From: an uncultured Clostridia bacterium
GTDB lineage: Bacteria; Bacillota; Clostridia; Peptostreptococcales; Anaerovoracaceae
DNA length: 64,000 bases
Assembly (NCBI GenBank): GCA_937900415.1
Contig: CALCEY010000011.1
Span: 1 to 64,000, forward strand
Direction of reading: 5' to 3'
Part shown: positions 7,578 through 16,695 of the stretch, piece by piece
How the letters are laid out: each line of letters starts with the position of its first letter
How positions within the stretch are numbered: the first letter of the stretch is position 1
Program-made: the position numbers and the translations under genes
Notes under the pieces: model-generated
Database searches by the model: none
What the model saw: the letters and a program-made list of their open reading frames with translations, nothing else
Told to the model about the DNA's origin: nothing

Positions 7578-8972
7578 ATGCTGTTTATTAAGGAATTAAA
7601 AAAGATTTGTTTTAGTTTTGTATATGTACTGTTTATTGGGCTGTTGCTTTTTAGTTGGCATGAAAATTTTTACGGTGTAACAACAAAAGAAATAACTGGT
7701 TCACAAGGAAATGATGTATCTATTTCTTCCAGGCTGACTGGCGGTTCGATTTTAGAAAAACCAAAGAAAGAAGCAGAAAGCTATGGAATGAAAAATAAAG
7801 AAGTACCAGAAAAAATCATGTGCGGTGGTACTGATAAACTGATTATGGAATATCTTGCAAATTCCTATGCGACATATCCTTTTAGCTATTATAAGGAAGT
7901 AGTTTTAAATGAGAATGAGCAAAAAGAGATTTTAAATATAATCAAAGAAATAACAGGCTTAAATGAACAGCAGATCAATAATCTTCCAGATGATTATTTC
8001 CCTGCTGTAAATGGAAATGTTATTCATTTTGGCAGTAATGGAACACAAAGTGAAAATGGAACTTTTACATTTGAAATGGGAAATGAAGAACAGCCAACTG
8101 AAAATACTGATTATACAAAACAATTTGTAGTTCAAGTTTCTTATGAGGAATTTCAAGAACTTATGAAAAAAGCAGAAAGTATCATTGGAAAAGGGTCTGG
8201 CTATTCTATGGAAAACTTATTACAATACTACGGTCTATCAGAAATGACCTATGAAGAAGCAACGAATGAATATGAAAAGACGATTTATGATGATAAGGTT
8301 TCTGCTGCTTTTGCAAGATTGTTTTGTGATTATATGACAAGGGGTTTAGGCTTATATCCCGTGTTCTTAGCAGTTATCTTTTGGCTAAAGGATAAACAAA
8401 ATCGTATGAATGAGTTGATTGACTATAAACAGGTTGGAACTGCAAAACTTATTACGATTCGTTTCTTGGCAATGCTTGTAGCTGTTATGATACCGATAGT
8501 TGTTTTGAGCTTCGAGTCGTTAATCCCATTGATTGAATTTTCCGATGATACTGGTATTGCAATAGACGTTTTTGCTTTTTTGAAATATATTGTTTGGTGG
8601 CTATTGCCAACAGCAATGATTGTTACTTCCTTAGGAATGTTTTTGACGATTTTAACATCTACTCCGATAGCGATTTTAATACAATTTGCATGGTGGTTTA
8701 TTGATACTTATATGACAGCATTATCGGGCAATACAAAAATATTCACGTTAATGATACGTCATAATTTATTACGGGGTTCAGAACTTATCAATCAAGATTT
8801 TATTTTGATTTGTTTGAATAGAGGATTGTTTGTGATTTTATCTTTGCTATTGGTAGTCGTATCTATCGCAATATATAACAAGAAAAGAGGCGGAAAGTTA
8901 AATTATGATTTCTACTTGCAAAAACATTTTGGATTTTTTAAGAATAGATTTACCACTCACATTCAAAAATAG
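7578..8972 (+). CDS. ABC exporter permease with large external domain
   Basis: This 464-residue membrane protein has one N-terminal helix (about 8-25), a hydrophilic segment of about 220 residues that probably lies outside the membrane, and five or so C-terminal helices (about 252-450). The layout resembles ABC-2-type exporters of antimicrobial peptides, but I do not recognise a named family. It starts one base after the ATPase stop codon, and the next permease gene begins inside its 3' end, so all three should be co-translated. AT-rich codon use matches the module. Confidence 0.8.
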   Translation: MLFIKELKKICFSFVYVLFIGLLLFSWHENFYGVTTKEITGSQGNDVSISSRLTGGSILEKPKKEAESYGMKNKEVPEKIMCGGTDKLIMEYLANSYATYPFSYYKEVVLNENEQKEILNIIKEITGLNEQQINNLPDDYFPAVNGNVIHFGSNGTQSENGTFTFEMGNEEQPTENTDYTKQFVVQVSYEEFQELMKKAESIIGKGSGYSMENLLQYYGLSEMTYEEATNEYEKTIYDDKVSAAFARLFCDYMTRGLGLYPVFLAVIFWLKDKQNRMNELIDYKQVGTAKLITIRFLAMLVAVMIPIVVLSFESLIPLIEFSDDTGIAIDVFAFLKYIVWWLLPTAMIVTSLGMFLTILTSTPIAILIQFAWWFIDTYMTALSGNTKIFTLMIRHNLLRGSELINQDFILICLNRGLFVILSLLLVVVSIAIYNKKRGGKLNYDFYLQKHFGFFKNRFTTHIQK

Positions 8973-9552
8973 CTTATTGCTGGCGGTTGCTTATACATTC
9001 CTTATTCCTGTTATAAGAGGAATTTCTAATTTAGATAATATTCATTCCGCAGATGTATTCGGACAATCTTTGACTTTGATTGGGATATTTATTTTAATTC
9101 CTATAACCAAACAAGAATTGGAAGTTGCGGTAAAAGAGATAGTTTATACAAAAGCATGGTCATATATGAAGAGTGTAAGCATTCGGCTGATATGTAGCTT
9201 TCTACTGATTTCAATTATGGTTACAGTATTTGCCGGTATTATGCAACTTCAAAACTGCAATTTCCCATTTTTAGAATATGTGTCTATAACCGTTTTGTAT
9301 GCCGTTTTTCTTGGGCTTCTGGGACTTTTTCTTGCACAGGTTGGAAGTAGTGTCATTGTAGGCTACTTGACTTCGCTGGGGTATTGGTCTTTCTGTCAAT
9401 TTAAAATTTTAACAGAAGAAAATATATCATATCTGTTTCCGATTATAAATGGAGAAATAGATACAGAGAGATTGCTGATTCTTGTAATAGTAAATATATG
9501 CTTATTAGTGCTTTTCTTTTACATAGTAAAAAGGACTAAAGGAAAAGTTTAA
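8905..9552 (+). CDS. Second ABC exporter permease subunit
   Basis: This 215-residue protein has about six predicted membrane helices and almost no soluble part, consistent with a compact ABC-2-type permease. The ATG at 8905 lies 68 bp inside the end of the upstream permease gene in another frame. No strong ribosome binding site is visible, which suggests translational coupling. It is the last gene of the regulator-kinase-ATPase-permease-permease module. I can assign the role only by context and membrane topology. Confidence 0.75.
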   Translation: MISTCKNILDFLRIDLPLTFKNSLLLAVAYTFLIPVIRGISNLDNIHSADVFGQSLTLIGIFILIPITKQELEVAVKEIVYTKAWSYMKSVSIRLICSFLLISIMVTVFAGIMQLQNCNFPFLEYVSITVLYAVFLGLLGLFLAQVGSSVIVGYLTSLGYWSFCQFKILTEENISYLFPIINGEIDTERLLILVIVNICLLVLFFYIVKRTKGKV

Positions 9553-9595
9553 AAAATATGATTTAAAGGAGATTATCCTAATTGCCGAGGAAAAG

Positions 9596-9656
9596 AAAAG
9601 AGCGGGAGAGTTAGGAAAATGAGGTGCGCCTCAGGCTCCGATACTCCCGCTCTTTT
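9596..9656. terminator. Bidirectional terminator between convergent genes
   Basis: AAAAGAGCGGGAG (9596-9608) and CTCCCGCTCTTTT (9644-9656) form a perfect 13-bp stem. A small inner hairpin GAGG/CCTC lies at 9621-9632. A-rich and T-rich flanks allow it to act on the ABC operon (plus) and on the radical SAM gene (minus). Confidence 0.8.
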
Positions 9657-9657
9657 G

Positions 9658-10605
9658 TTATTTAATACTTATTTCGCTTTCTGTATATTTTTTGCCTTGC
9701 CATGTGTCCCTCAAATTAAGCTGTTCGTTTATCCTGTTCAGGATAGTCCTCTTGTTGAAGCTCCATGGAGGATTTATAAGTATAGACCTTGGGGCGTCTC
9801 CCGTAAGACGGTGAATGGTGACGTCCGGCGGTATGATTTCGAGGCAGCGCACGACAAGATCGACATATGAATCTATGGAATCAAACGGCATGTAGCTTCT
9901 GTGCGTAGTTTCCATGGCAGAGCCCTTTACAATATTGAGAAGGTGAAGCTTAAGCCCGAAAAGTCCCGGCAATGACGAGACATATTTTACGGATTCCATC
10001 ATCATATCTTCGGATTCTCCCGGAAGCCCTAATATGATGTGTACTACGAACTTTATTCCTCTGCGTTGTAACTGATGGACGGCACGGTCGAAAGCTTCAA
10101 GATTGTAACATCTGTTTATATCCTTTGCGGTGGTTTGATGTATGGTCTGCAAGCCCAACTCCAGCCAGAGAAAATGCTTCTCGTTTATTCGCTCAAGAAG
10201 CTCGAGCGTTTCATCCGGCAGGCAGTCGGGACGAGTGCCTATTACAAGCCCTTCTATTTTGGGATTTGATAATATATCTTTGTATTTTCTGCATAGAATA
10301 TCGGCAGGAGCATACGTATTGGTATGATTTTGAAGATATGCCAGGTATTTAGCGTTAGGCCATTTGCGCCGGTATAGCTGAATCTGCTCTTCCACAGAGG
10401 AAGCGAATTCTCCCGAGCCGGTATCGGAGCAAAAGGTGCAGCCGCCGAAGCCCTTGCTTCCGTCTCTGTTGGGACATGTAAAACCACCGTCAATCGCCAG
10501 CTTTATGGTCTTATATCCGAAATGATTTTTCAGCCAGGTGTTGGCGGAATAATACCTGAGGCCTTCAAAATGAGGAGGTATATTTTCATTAAAAAAATCT
10601 TTCAT
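9658..10605 (-). CDS. YhcC-type radical SAM protein (TIGR01212 family)
   Basis: The 315-residue product has the N-terminal signature of the YhcC/TIGR01212 radical SAM family: an Asp-Gly-Gly stretch, then CPNRDGSKGFGGCTFC, which holds the cysteines of the 4Fe-4S cluster at about residues 44, 56 and 59. Segments such as ELGLQT and HIILGLPGE belong to the radical SAM barrel. Members are widespread, but the substrate is not firmly established; a role in RNA or cofactor chemistry is often proposed. The ATG follows an AAAGGAT site on the minus strand. Its upstream region is the repeat array at 10655-11415. Confidence 0.85.
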   Translation of the reverse strand: MKDFFNENIPPHFEGLRYYSANTWLKNHFGYKTIKLAIDGGFTCPNRDGSKGFGGCTFCSDTGSGEFASSVEEQIQLYRRKWPNAKYLAYLQNHTNTYAPADILCRKYKDILSNPKIEGLVIGTRPDCLPDETLELLERINEKHFLWLELGLQTIHQTTAKDINRCYNLEAFDRAVHQLQRRGIKFVVHIILGLPGESEDMMMESVKYVSSLPGLFGLKLHLLNIVKGSAMETTHRSYMPFDSIDSYVDLVVRCLEIIPPDVTIHRLTGDAPRSILINPPWSFNKRTILNRINEQLNLRDTWQGKKYTESEISIK

Positions 10606-10654
10606 ATTAGTTTAAATCCTTTAATTTGACACATGTATATGGTATAATAAATAA

Positions 10655-11415
10655 TTGCAAAGCTGTTATTTCTCTCAGACAGCAGGTAAAGGGACGGCTT
10701 GCAGCACATGCTTTCAGGAAATCAAAATAACTTGCCGCAAAGTCGTCAGGCAAAGCACGTCTTTGCGGCGCAGACAGATTTTGATTTCAAGCTGAAAACT
10801 CGCGCTGCCGCGCCTGCTTTGCAAGACTGCTCTCTTCGGCGAAATAAAGCTATGCAACATTCATTGTGAAAGCTTCCTGAAATCAGATAAAGCCCGCAGC
10901 CTGCAAGAACAGCGAATTCAATACCTTAAGTCAGAACTTGCAAAGCTGTTATTTCTCTCAGACAGCAGGCAAAGGGACGGCTTGCAGCACATGCTTTCAG
11001 GAAATCAAAATAACTTGCCGCAAAGTCGTCAGGCAAAGCACGTCTTTGCGGCGCAGACAGATTTTGATTTCAAGCTGAAAACTCGCGCTGCCGCGCCTGC
11101 TTTGCAAGACTGCTCTCTTCGGCGAAATAAAGCTATGCAACATTCATTGTGAAAGCTTCCTGAAATCAGATAAAGCCCGCAGCCTGCAAGAACAGCGAAT
11201 TCAATACCTTAAGTCAGAACTTGCAAAGCTGTTATTTCTCTCAGACAGCAGGCAAAGGGACGGCTTGCAGCACATGCTTTCAGGAAATCAAAATAACTTG
11301 CCGCAAAGTCGTCAGGCAAAGCACGTCTTTGCGGCGCAGACAGATTTTGATTTCAAGCTGAAAACTCGCGCTGCCGCGCCTGCTTTGCAAGACTGCTTTC
11401 TTCGACGAAATAAAG
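10655..11415. repeat. Tandem array of 283-bp structured repeats (about 2.7 copies)
   Basis: Copies begin with TTGCAAAGC at 10655, 10938 and 11221, an exact 283-bp period. Copies 1 and 2 are nearly identical (one difference seen: GCAGGTAAAG against GCAGGCAAAG). Copy 3 matches for about 190 bp with two changes near its end, then diverges after 11415. The first 170 bp of each unit are full of nested inverted repeats. In copy 2: TTGCAAAGC (10938) with GCTTTGCAA (11099); GAAATCAAAAT (11001) with ATTTTGATTTC (11061); GCCGCAAAG (11017) with CTTTGCGGC (11044). Each unit could fold into one long hairpin with a roughly 115-bp linker. It fills most of the 893-bp gap between the radical SAM gene and queH; apart from a queH leader at 11416-11498 I see no other gene there. 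The in-frame upstream starts of queH lie in copy 3 and should not be used. Confidence 0.93.
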
Positions 11416-11498
11416 TTTTCGGAATGATTTATATGATAACAGATTTATATTTTTTATACAAGGCTGAGAGATCATTACAGAAAGGAGAAAACGGCGGA

Positions 11499-12191
11499 AT
11501 GAAAAAAACGCTGCCGCAGGTAAATGCGCCTTATGGCCAGATAATACAGAACGACGGCTATAACGGGGCTTCCGCAGCAATCAGCCGTACCGGCGAAGAT
11601 TTAAAAAAAGAAAAGAACCGCCTGCTGCTCCATTCATGTTGCGGTCCATGCAGTACGGCTTGCATAGAAAGGCTGATAACGGATTATAAGATAACAGTCT
11701 TTTTCTATAATCCGAACATCACGGAAAGAGAAGAATATGAGCTTCGTAAGGAAAATCAGATTAGATTTATAGATTTGTATAATCAAAAAGTTTCAAAAGA
11801 AGATAAAATTGATTTTATCGAGGGAGAATATCTTCCGGAAGAATTTTTTAAAGCGTCACAGGGTTTGGAAGAAGAGCCGGAAGGCGGAAAACGCTGCATA
11901 GAATGTTTCAAGCTTAGAATGGAAAGAACGGCGCAGGCTGCTGTTAAGACGGGAAACAATATTTTCGGAACGACGCTTACGGTAAGCCCTCATAAAAATT
12001 ATAATTTGATTTCCGCAATAGGATGCGAATTGGCAGAAAAGTACAATCTTGAATTTCTCGACGCGGACTTCAAGAAAAAGGCCGGATTTCAGAGAAGTAT
12101 TCAGCTTTCGAAGGAGTACGGTCTCTATCGGCAGAATTACTGCGGATGTGAATTTTCTAAGTGGAAGAAAGAGGATATGGAGGATAGATGA
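11499..12191 (+). CDS. queH: Epoxyqueuosine reductase QueH
   Basis: QueH reduces epoxyqueuosine to queuosine in the tRNA wobble base, the last step of the pathway whose earlier steps use Tgt and QueA (both encoded at 38952-41168). The protein of about 230 residues has the family pattern of paired cysteines: SCCGPCST near residues 48-55, a CIEC motif in the middle, and a C-terminal CGC that would bind the Fe-S/metal centre. I place the start at the ATG at 11499, preceded by AAAGGAG at 11482-11487. The longer reading frame back to 11265 only translates the third 283-bp repeat. The stop codon overlaps the asnA start region. Confidence 0.88.
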   Translation: MKKTLPQVNAPYGQIIQNDGYNGASAAISRTGEDLKKEKNRLLLHSCCGPCSTACIERLITDYKITVFFYNPNITEREEYELRKENQIRFIDLYNQKVSKEDKIDFIEGEYLPEEFFKASQGLEEEPEGGKRCIECFKLRMERTAQAAVKTGNNIFGTTLTVSPHKNYNLISAIGCELAEKYNLEFLDADFKKKAGFQRSIQLSKEYGLYRQNYCGCEFSKWKKEDMEDR

Positions 12192-13201
12192 TGACAAACT
12201 TAATTTTACCTGAAAACTATGACCCGCTGATAGACCTTATGGAAAGTCAGAGAGCTATCAAGAAAATAAAAGACTATTTTCAGCAGGAACTGGCATACGG
12301 TCTCAATTTGAGACGAGTTTCGGCGCCGCTGTTCGTAGACCCGAATACCGGTCTCAATGATAACTTAAACGGCGTGGAGAGAAGAGTGACCTTTACTCTT
12401 AAGGATATCGACGAGCTTGAGGTCGAAGTGGTGCAGTCTCTGGCAAAATGGAAGAGAATGGCTCTCGGAAAATACGGAGTAGAGCCGGGACACGGTATAT
12501 ATACCGATATGAACGCCATAAGACGAGACGAGGAGCTTGACAATCTCCATTCCGTATACGTGGACCAGTGGGACTGGGAAAAGGTTATAACAAAAGAACA
12601 GAGATGCGAGGAGTATCTTAAAGAAACGGTTACGACCATATATAACTCCATTAAAAATCTCGGAGATTACGTCAACAGGCTATATAGAAATATACATACG
12701 CAGCTGCCGAATCAGATATTTTTCGTAACGACTCAGGAGCTGGAGGATATGTACCCCGAGCTTACGCCTAAGGAGAGAGAAGACGCCGTGACGAGGGAGC
12801 ACAGAGCCGTTTTTATTATGAAAATAGGCGGCCGCCTGAATTCGGGAGAAAAGCATGACGGACGTTCGCCTGATTATGACGACTGGGAGCTCAACGGAGA
12901 TATTATCCTTTGGAACGATATTTTAGACAGAGCCTTTGAAATTTCCTCGATGGGAATAAGAGTGGACGCCGAGGCTATGAAAAGGCAGCTTGAAGCCGAG
13001 GGCTGTATGGACAGAGCAGAACTGGATTTTCACAAGGCGATATTGGAGGACAGACTTCCTTATACCATAGGCGGAGGAATAGGACAGAGCAGATTGTGCA
13101 TGCTGTTTTTAAGAAAGGCGCATATAGGAGAGGTACAGGTTTCGGTATGGCCTGAAGATATGGTGAAGACTTGCAGGGAATACAATATTTGCCTGCTGTA
13201 A
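12191..13201 (+). CDS. asnA: Aspartate-ammonia ligase (asparagine synthetase A)
   Basis: AsnA makes asparagine from aspartate, ammonia and ATP. The 336-residue product is full length and close to E. coli AsnA throughout: VQSLAKWKR, the substrate-binding HSVYVDQWDWE, PDYDDWELNGDI, and the C-terminal TIGGGIGQSRL of the aminoacyl-tRNA synthetase-like fold. Two ATGs are possible. The one at 12191 lies 7 bases after GGAGG (12179-12183); the one at 12188 is only 4 bases away and overlaps the queH stop. Both genes are translated as a unit, although queH and asnA have no obvious shared pathway. Confidence 0.93.
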   Translation: MTNLILPENYDPLIDLMESQRAIKKIKDYFQQELAYGLNLRRVSAPLFVDPNTGLNDNLNGVERRVTFTLKDIDELEVEVVQSLAKWKRMALGKYGVEPGHGIYTDMNAIRRDEELDNLHSVYVDQWDWEKVITKEQRCEEYLKETVTTIYNSIKNLGDYVNRLYRNIHTQLPNQIFFVTTQELEDMYPELTPKEREDAVTREHRAVFIMKIGGRLNSGEKHDGRSPDYDDWELNGDIILWNDILDRAFEISSMGIRVDAEAMKRQLEAEGCMDRAELDFHKAILEDRLPYTIGGGIGQSRLCMLFLRKAHIGEVQVSVWPEDMVKTCREYNICLL

Positions 13202-13208
13202 ATTAAAA

Positions 13209-15239
13209 ATGATTTATGTAAATGTTGTTGTAAACAATAAAAGCAAATATACAGACAGTCTTTTTACGTACAAGGCGGAAGATGACGTAAACATCGGAGA
13301 TTTGGTGCGCCTGCCCTTCGGAAGCCACAACACGGTAAAAGAGGCTGTCGTGGCGGAAAAGGACGTTATGCCGGATTGCGGCGAGGGAAAGATAAAAGAA
13401 ATAACGGAAATTGCCGAATCGGGATTGCTTTCAGAAGAAATGGTTAAAACAGCACTATGGATGAAGCACAGGTACGGCATAAAATATTATGATGCGTTCC
13501 GTTGTTTTACCGTAAAGGGCAAGCCTGCTAAAGAAGGCAGGGAAAAGGAGCCATATAAGGGTATTGCGGGAAAGTATAGAAAGCCGGAAGCCCTTACATG
13601 CGAACAGCAAGAGGCTATCGCTTCCATAAACGAAGCCTTGACGTCCAGCCGCCGGGAAAACTTTCTTCTCTACGGCATAACTGCCAGCGGAAAAACGGAA
13701 GTTTATATGGAAGCAATAGAAAAAACTGTTTCCGAAGGAAAGACCGCCATAATGCTGGTACCTGAAATCTCACTCACACGTCAGGTGATTGAAACCTTTG
13801 CAGGTCGGTTCGGAAAGCGCAATCTGGCAGTTTTGCATAGCAAGCTTACCGGCAGGGAAAGATATGACGAGTGGAGCAGAATAAGAAGAGGCGAGGCTAA
13901 GATCGTTATAGGAGCCCGTATGGGAGTATTCGCTCCGCTCAAGAATATAGGCCTTATCGTGATGGATGAAGAGCATGAAGCAGGATACAAAGCCGATATG
14001 ACTCCCAAATACGATACTGTCGACATTGCGTTAAAGAGACTTGGTTTTTACGAAGGCGTTTTAATTCTGGGAAGCGCAACTCCGTCGGTTGTCTCATATT
14101 CGAGAGCCGAACAGAACATATATAAATTACTGACTTTAAAAGAGAGATACAACAAGGTTCCTCTTCCGCAGGTGGAAACAGTCGATATGAGAGAAGAGCT
14201 GAAAAAAGGAAATACATCAATTTTCAGCGGAGCTCTGTACAGTTCCATGAAGGAAGAGCTTGAAGCCGGGAGGCAGGTAATATTGCTGCAAAACAGACGT
14301 GGATATTCAAGCTTTGTTTCATGCAGGAACTGCGGAACGGTCATGAAGTGCCCTGAATGTGGCATTTCCCTGACTTATCATAAGGACAGGGAAAAGCTTA
14401 TGTGTCATTACTGCGGCAGAACGTTTGACATTCCCAAGAGCTGCCCGGAATGTAAAAGTAAATATATTAAATATTTCGGCATAGGCACAGAACAGGTCGA
14501 AGAAGCGGTGAAACGCTTTTTTCCTGATTTTAAAGCAGACAGACTTGACTTGGACGCCTTAAAGACCAGAAGAGATCTTGACAGAATTCTTGATGCTTTC
14601 GGTAGTGGTGAAACCGGAATTCTTGTAGGCACTCAGTTGGTTGCCAAAGGGCTTGATTTTGATAATGTCGGTCTTGTGGGAATAATAGCGGCGGACGTAA
14701 CCTTGAACATTCCGGATTACAGGTCGTCCGAAAGAACATTCCAGCTGATAACGCAGGCTGCCGGAAGAGCTGGCAGAGGAGAAAGACAGGGAAAAGTCAT
14801 AATCCAGACCTATGAGCCTGATAATTATTCCATTGACGCAGCTTGCAGACATGATTATGAAAGCTTTTTCAGCCGTGAGATAGCTCTGAGAGAGCTGATG
14901 AATTATCCGCCGTTCAGCGACCTGATAATGGTCAATTTTACGGCAGAGGACGATGAAACAGCCGTTTTCTGGGGGGAAAGATGCCGCAGATATATCGAAA
15001 GGGCCGCAGATAGGGACAGCGCTTCGGGAAATGAAAGAAGCGGTCTGAAGGTTCTCTCTCCGAGACTTTCCGCAAGCTTTAAGGGAAAGGAAGCGGTAAG
15101 ATACCACATAATGATTAAATGTCCGAAAGGGAACAGGAATAAATATATATATTATCTTGAAAATTTCAATTCGATTATGATAGAAGAAAAGACCGGCTGC
15201 AATATGGATATAGACGTAAATCCGTACAGCGCCTATTGA
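13209..15239 (+). CDS. priA: Primosomal replication helicase PriA
   Basis: PriA restarts stalled replication forks by recognising branched DNA and loading the replicative helicase. The 676-residue product has an N-terminal DNA-binding region, a helicase core with Walker A GITASGKTE (about 157-165) and the DEEH box in MDEEHEAGYK, and a zinc-binding insert with eight cysteines in CxxC pairs (about 375-420). The C-terminal helicase lobe includes GTQLVAKGLDF and AGRAGRGER. It is somewhat shorter than the Bacillus and E. coli proteins, mainly at the N-terminus. It starts 7 bp after asnA and is followed 13 bp later by def, the usual Firmicutes order. Confidence 0.95.
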   Translation: MIYVNVVVNNKSKYTDSLFTYKAEDDVNIGDLVRLPFGSHNTVKEAVVAEKDVMPDCGEGKIKEITEIAESGLLSEEMVKTALWMKHRYGIKYYDAFRCFTVKGKPAKEGREKEPYKGIAGKYRKPEALTCEQQEAIASINEALTSSRRENFLLYGITASGKTEVYMEAIEKTVSEGKTAIMLVPEISLTRQVIETFAGRFGKRNLAVLHSKLTGRERYDEWSRIRRGEAKIVIGARMGVFAPLKNIGLIVMDEEHEAGYKADMTPKYDTVDIALKRLGFYEGVLILGSATPSVVSYSRAEQNIYKLLTLKERYNKVPLPQVETVDMREELKKGNTSIFSGALYSSMKEELEAGRQVILLQNRRGYSSFVSCRNCGTVMKCPECGISLTYHKDREKLMCHYCGRTFDIPKSCPECKSKYIKYFGIGTEQVEEAVKRFFPDFKADRLDLDALKTRRDLDRILDAFGSGETGILVGTQLVAKGLDFDNVGLVGIIAADVTLNIPDYRSSERTFQLITQAAGRAGRGERQGKVIIQTYEPDNYSIDAACRHDYESFFSREIALRELMNYPPFSDLIMVNFTAEDDETAVFWGERCRRYIERAADRDSASGNERSGLKVLSPRLSASFKGKEAVRYHIMIKCPKGNRNKYIYYLENFNSIMIEEKTGCNMDIDVNPYSAY

Positions 15240-15252
15240 TTTGGAGGTAAAT

Positions 15253-15735
15253 ATGGCATTAAGAAATGTTGTCGTTGAAGGCGATGAAATATTGAGAAAA
15301 CATTGCAGAGAAGTAAACGAAGTGAACGACCGTATAAGAACTATCATGGAGGATATGCTTGAAACCATGCGCAGTAAGTACGGAGTAGGAATCGCGGCTC
15401 CCCAGGTGGGCATAATGAGAAGGATGTTTGTCGCCGAGCCTGAACCGGGAAGAGTCTATTATATGATAAATCCCGTTATTTTGGAGCAGAGCGGAAGCCA
15501 GACAGATGACGAAGGCTGTCTCAGCGTTCCCGGATTTATAGGAACTGTTGAAAGACCTGATTATATCAAGATAGAGGCTCTTGATATGGAGGGTAAAAAG
15601 CAGGTATATGAATTCAGAGATTTCGACGCACGGGTAATGTGTCATGAATACGACCATCTTGATGGAATACTTTACACAGACAAGGCGGCCGATATAAGAG
15701 AAGTAGTCGTTGATGAGGAGCCGGAGGAAGAATAG
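15253..15735 (+). CDS. def: Peptide deformylase
   Basis: Peptide deformylase removes the formyl group from the N-terminal methionine of new proteins. All three metal/active-site motifs are present in this 160-residue protein: GVGIAAPQVG (about 45-54), EGCLSVP (about 87-93) and the HEYDH helix (about 131-135). The start is the ATG at 15253 behind GGAGG (15243-15247); an in-frame TTG at 15241 would include the ribosome site itself. It is followed 2 bp later by fmt, the gene for the opposite reaction on initiator tRNA. Confidence 0.95.
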   Translation: MALRNVVVEGDEILRKHCREVNEVNDRIRTIMEDMLETMRSKYGVGIAAPQVGIMRRMFVAEPEPGRVYYMINPVILEQSGSQTDDEGCLSVPGFIGTVERPDYIKIEALDMEGKKQVYEFRDFDARVMCHEYDHLDGILYTDKAADIREVVVDEEPEEE

Positions 15736-15737
15736 AG

Positions 15738-16667
15738 ATGAAGACGGTTTTTATGGGAACGCCTGATTTTGCTGCAACTGTGCTGAAATACCTTTATGAC
15801 AGCGATAATGAAGTATGCATGGTATTCACCCAGCCGGACAGGGCGAAGGACAGAGGAAAAAAGGTACAATATACGCCCGTAAAGGAATTGGCGCTTGCTC
15901 ACGGCACCCCTGTTCTTCAGCCTCAGAAGCTTAAAGGAGACGAAGCGGCAATGGAGGAACTGCGAAAAGCATCCCCGGATATAATTGTAGTGGCGGCATA
16001 CGGACAGATACTTTCAGAGGAGGTTCTCAGCCTGCCGAAATACGGCTGTATAAACGTCCATGCGTCATTGCTGCCGAAGCTCAGGGGAGCCTCGCCTATT
16101 CAGATGGCTATCGTTACAGGTGAAAAGGAGACGGGCGTAACTGTAATGCAGATGGAAAAAGGCCTCGATACGGGAGATATGCTTTCCTCCGAAAGTATTG
16201 AAATAGGAAATATGACGGCCGGAATGCTCCATGACAGCCTGGCCGACATAGGAGGCAGGCTTTTGATAAAAACGATGAAAGAAATTTCTGAGGAAAAAGT
16301 AAAGCCTGTTAAGCAGGACGACGGTAAGGCTACTTATGCGGGACTCATTTCAAAGAAAGACGGAAAAATAGATTTCAGCAAATCACCTGAGGAGATAGAA
16401 CGTCTCATAAGGGGATTTGATCCGTGGCCGGGCGCTTTCTGCTATCTTGAAGAGGAGCAGATAAAATTTTGGAAGGCTGTTCCCACAGATGAAAAGACGG
16501 AGGCTAAGGACGGCTGCGTTATTTCTTCAGATGAAGGAGGACTGAAAATTGCCTGCGGAGGAAGAATCCTTACGGTAACCGAAATTCAGGCTCCCGGTAA
16601 AAAGCGTATGAACGCAGAGGATTATTTGAGGGGACATAAAATAGAGCCGGGAACTTTGCTGAAATAA
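15738..16667 (+). CDS. fmt: Methionyl-tRNA formyltransferase
   Basis: This enzyme transfers a formyl group from 10-formyltetrahydrofolate to initiator Met-tRNA. The 309-residue product has normal family length. It begins with MKTVFMGTPDFA, carries the active-site segment NVHASLLPKLRGASPIQ (about 106-122; catalytic Asn and His), and has GATGVTVMQM-like sequence (here ETGVTVMQMEKGLDTG). A C-terminal tRNA-binding domain covers about 205-309. It sits directly between def and the zinc peptidase gene in the housekeeping operon. Confidence 0.95.
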   Translation: MKTVFMGTPDFAATVLKYLYDSDNEVCMVFTQPDRAKDRGKKVQYTPVKELALAHGTPVLQPQKLKGDEAAMEELRKASPDIIVVAAYGQILSEEVLSLPKYGCINVHASLLPKLRGASPIQMAIVTGEKETGVTVMQMEKGLDTGDMLSSESIEIGNMTAGMLHDSLADIGGRLLIKTMKEISEEKVKPVKQDDGKATYAGLISKKDGKIDFSKSPEEIERLIRGFDPWPGAFCYLEEEQIKFWKAVPTDEKTEAKDGCVISSDEGGLKIACGGRILTVTEIQAPGKKRMNAEDYLRGHKIEPGTLLK

Positions 16668-16695
16668 GATAAAAGAAAAAACAGGAGGGGAATTT

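Noticed and set aside
10626..10648. TTGACA followed by TATAAT upstream of the repeat array
   Set aside because: The two hexamers are only 11 bp apart, too close for a sigma-A promoter. The TATAAT could still act with a weak upstream -35.
10655..11415. CRISPR array
   Set aside because: The units are 283 bp long and adjoin directly with no unique spacers, and no cas genes are near.
11265..11498. N-terminal extension of queH into the third repeat
   Set aside because: The extra codons only translate the 283-bp repeat, and the ATG at 11499 has a proper ribosome binding site and matches the family start.
14559..15413. 284-codon open frame antisense to priA and def
   Set aside because: It lies opposite well-conserved genes, has no ribosome site and no recognisable protein features.
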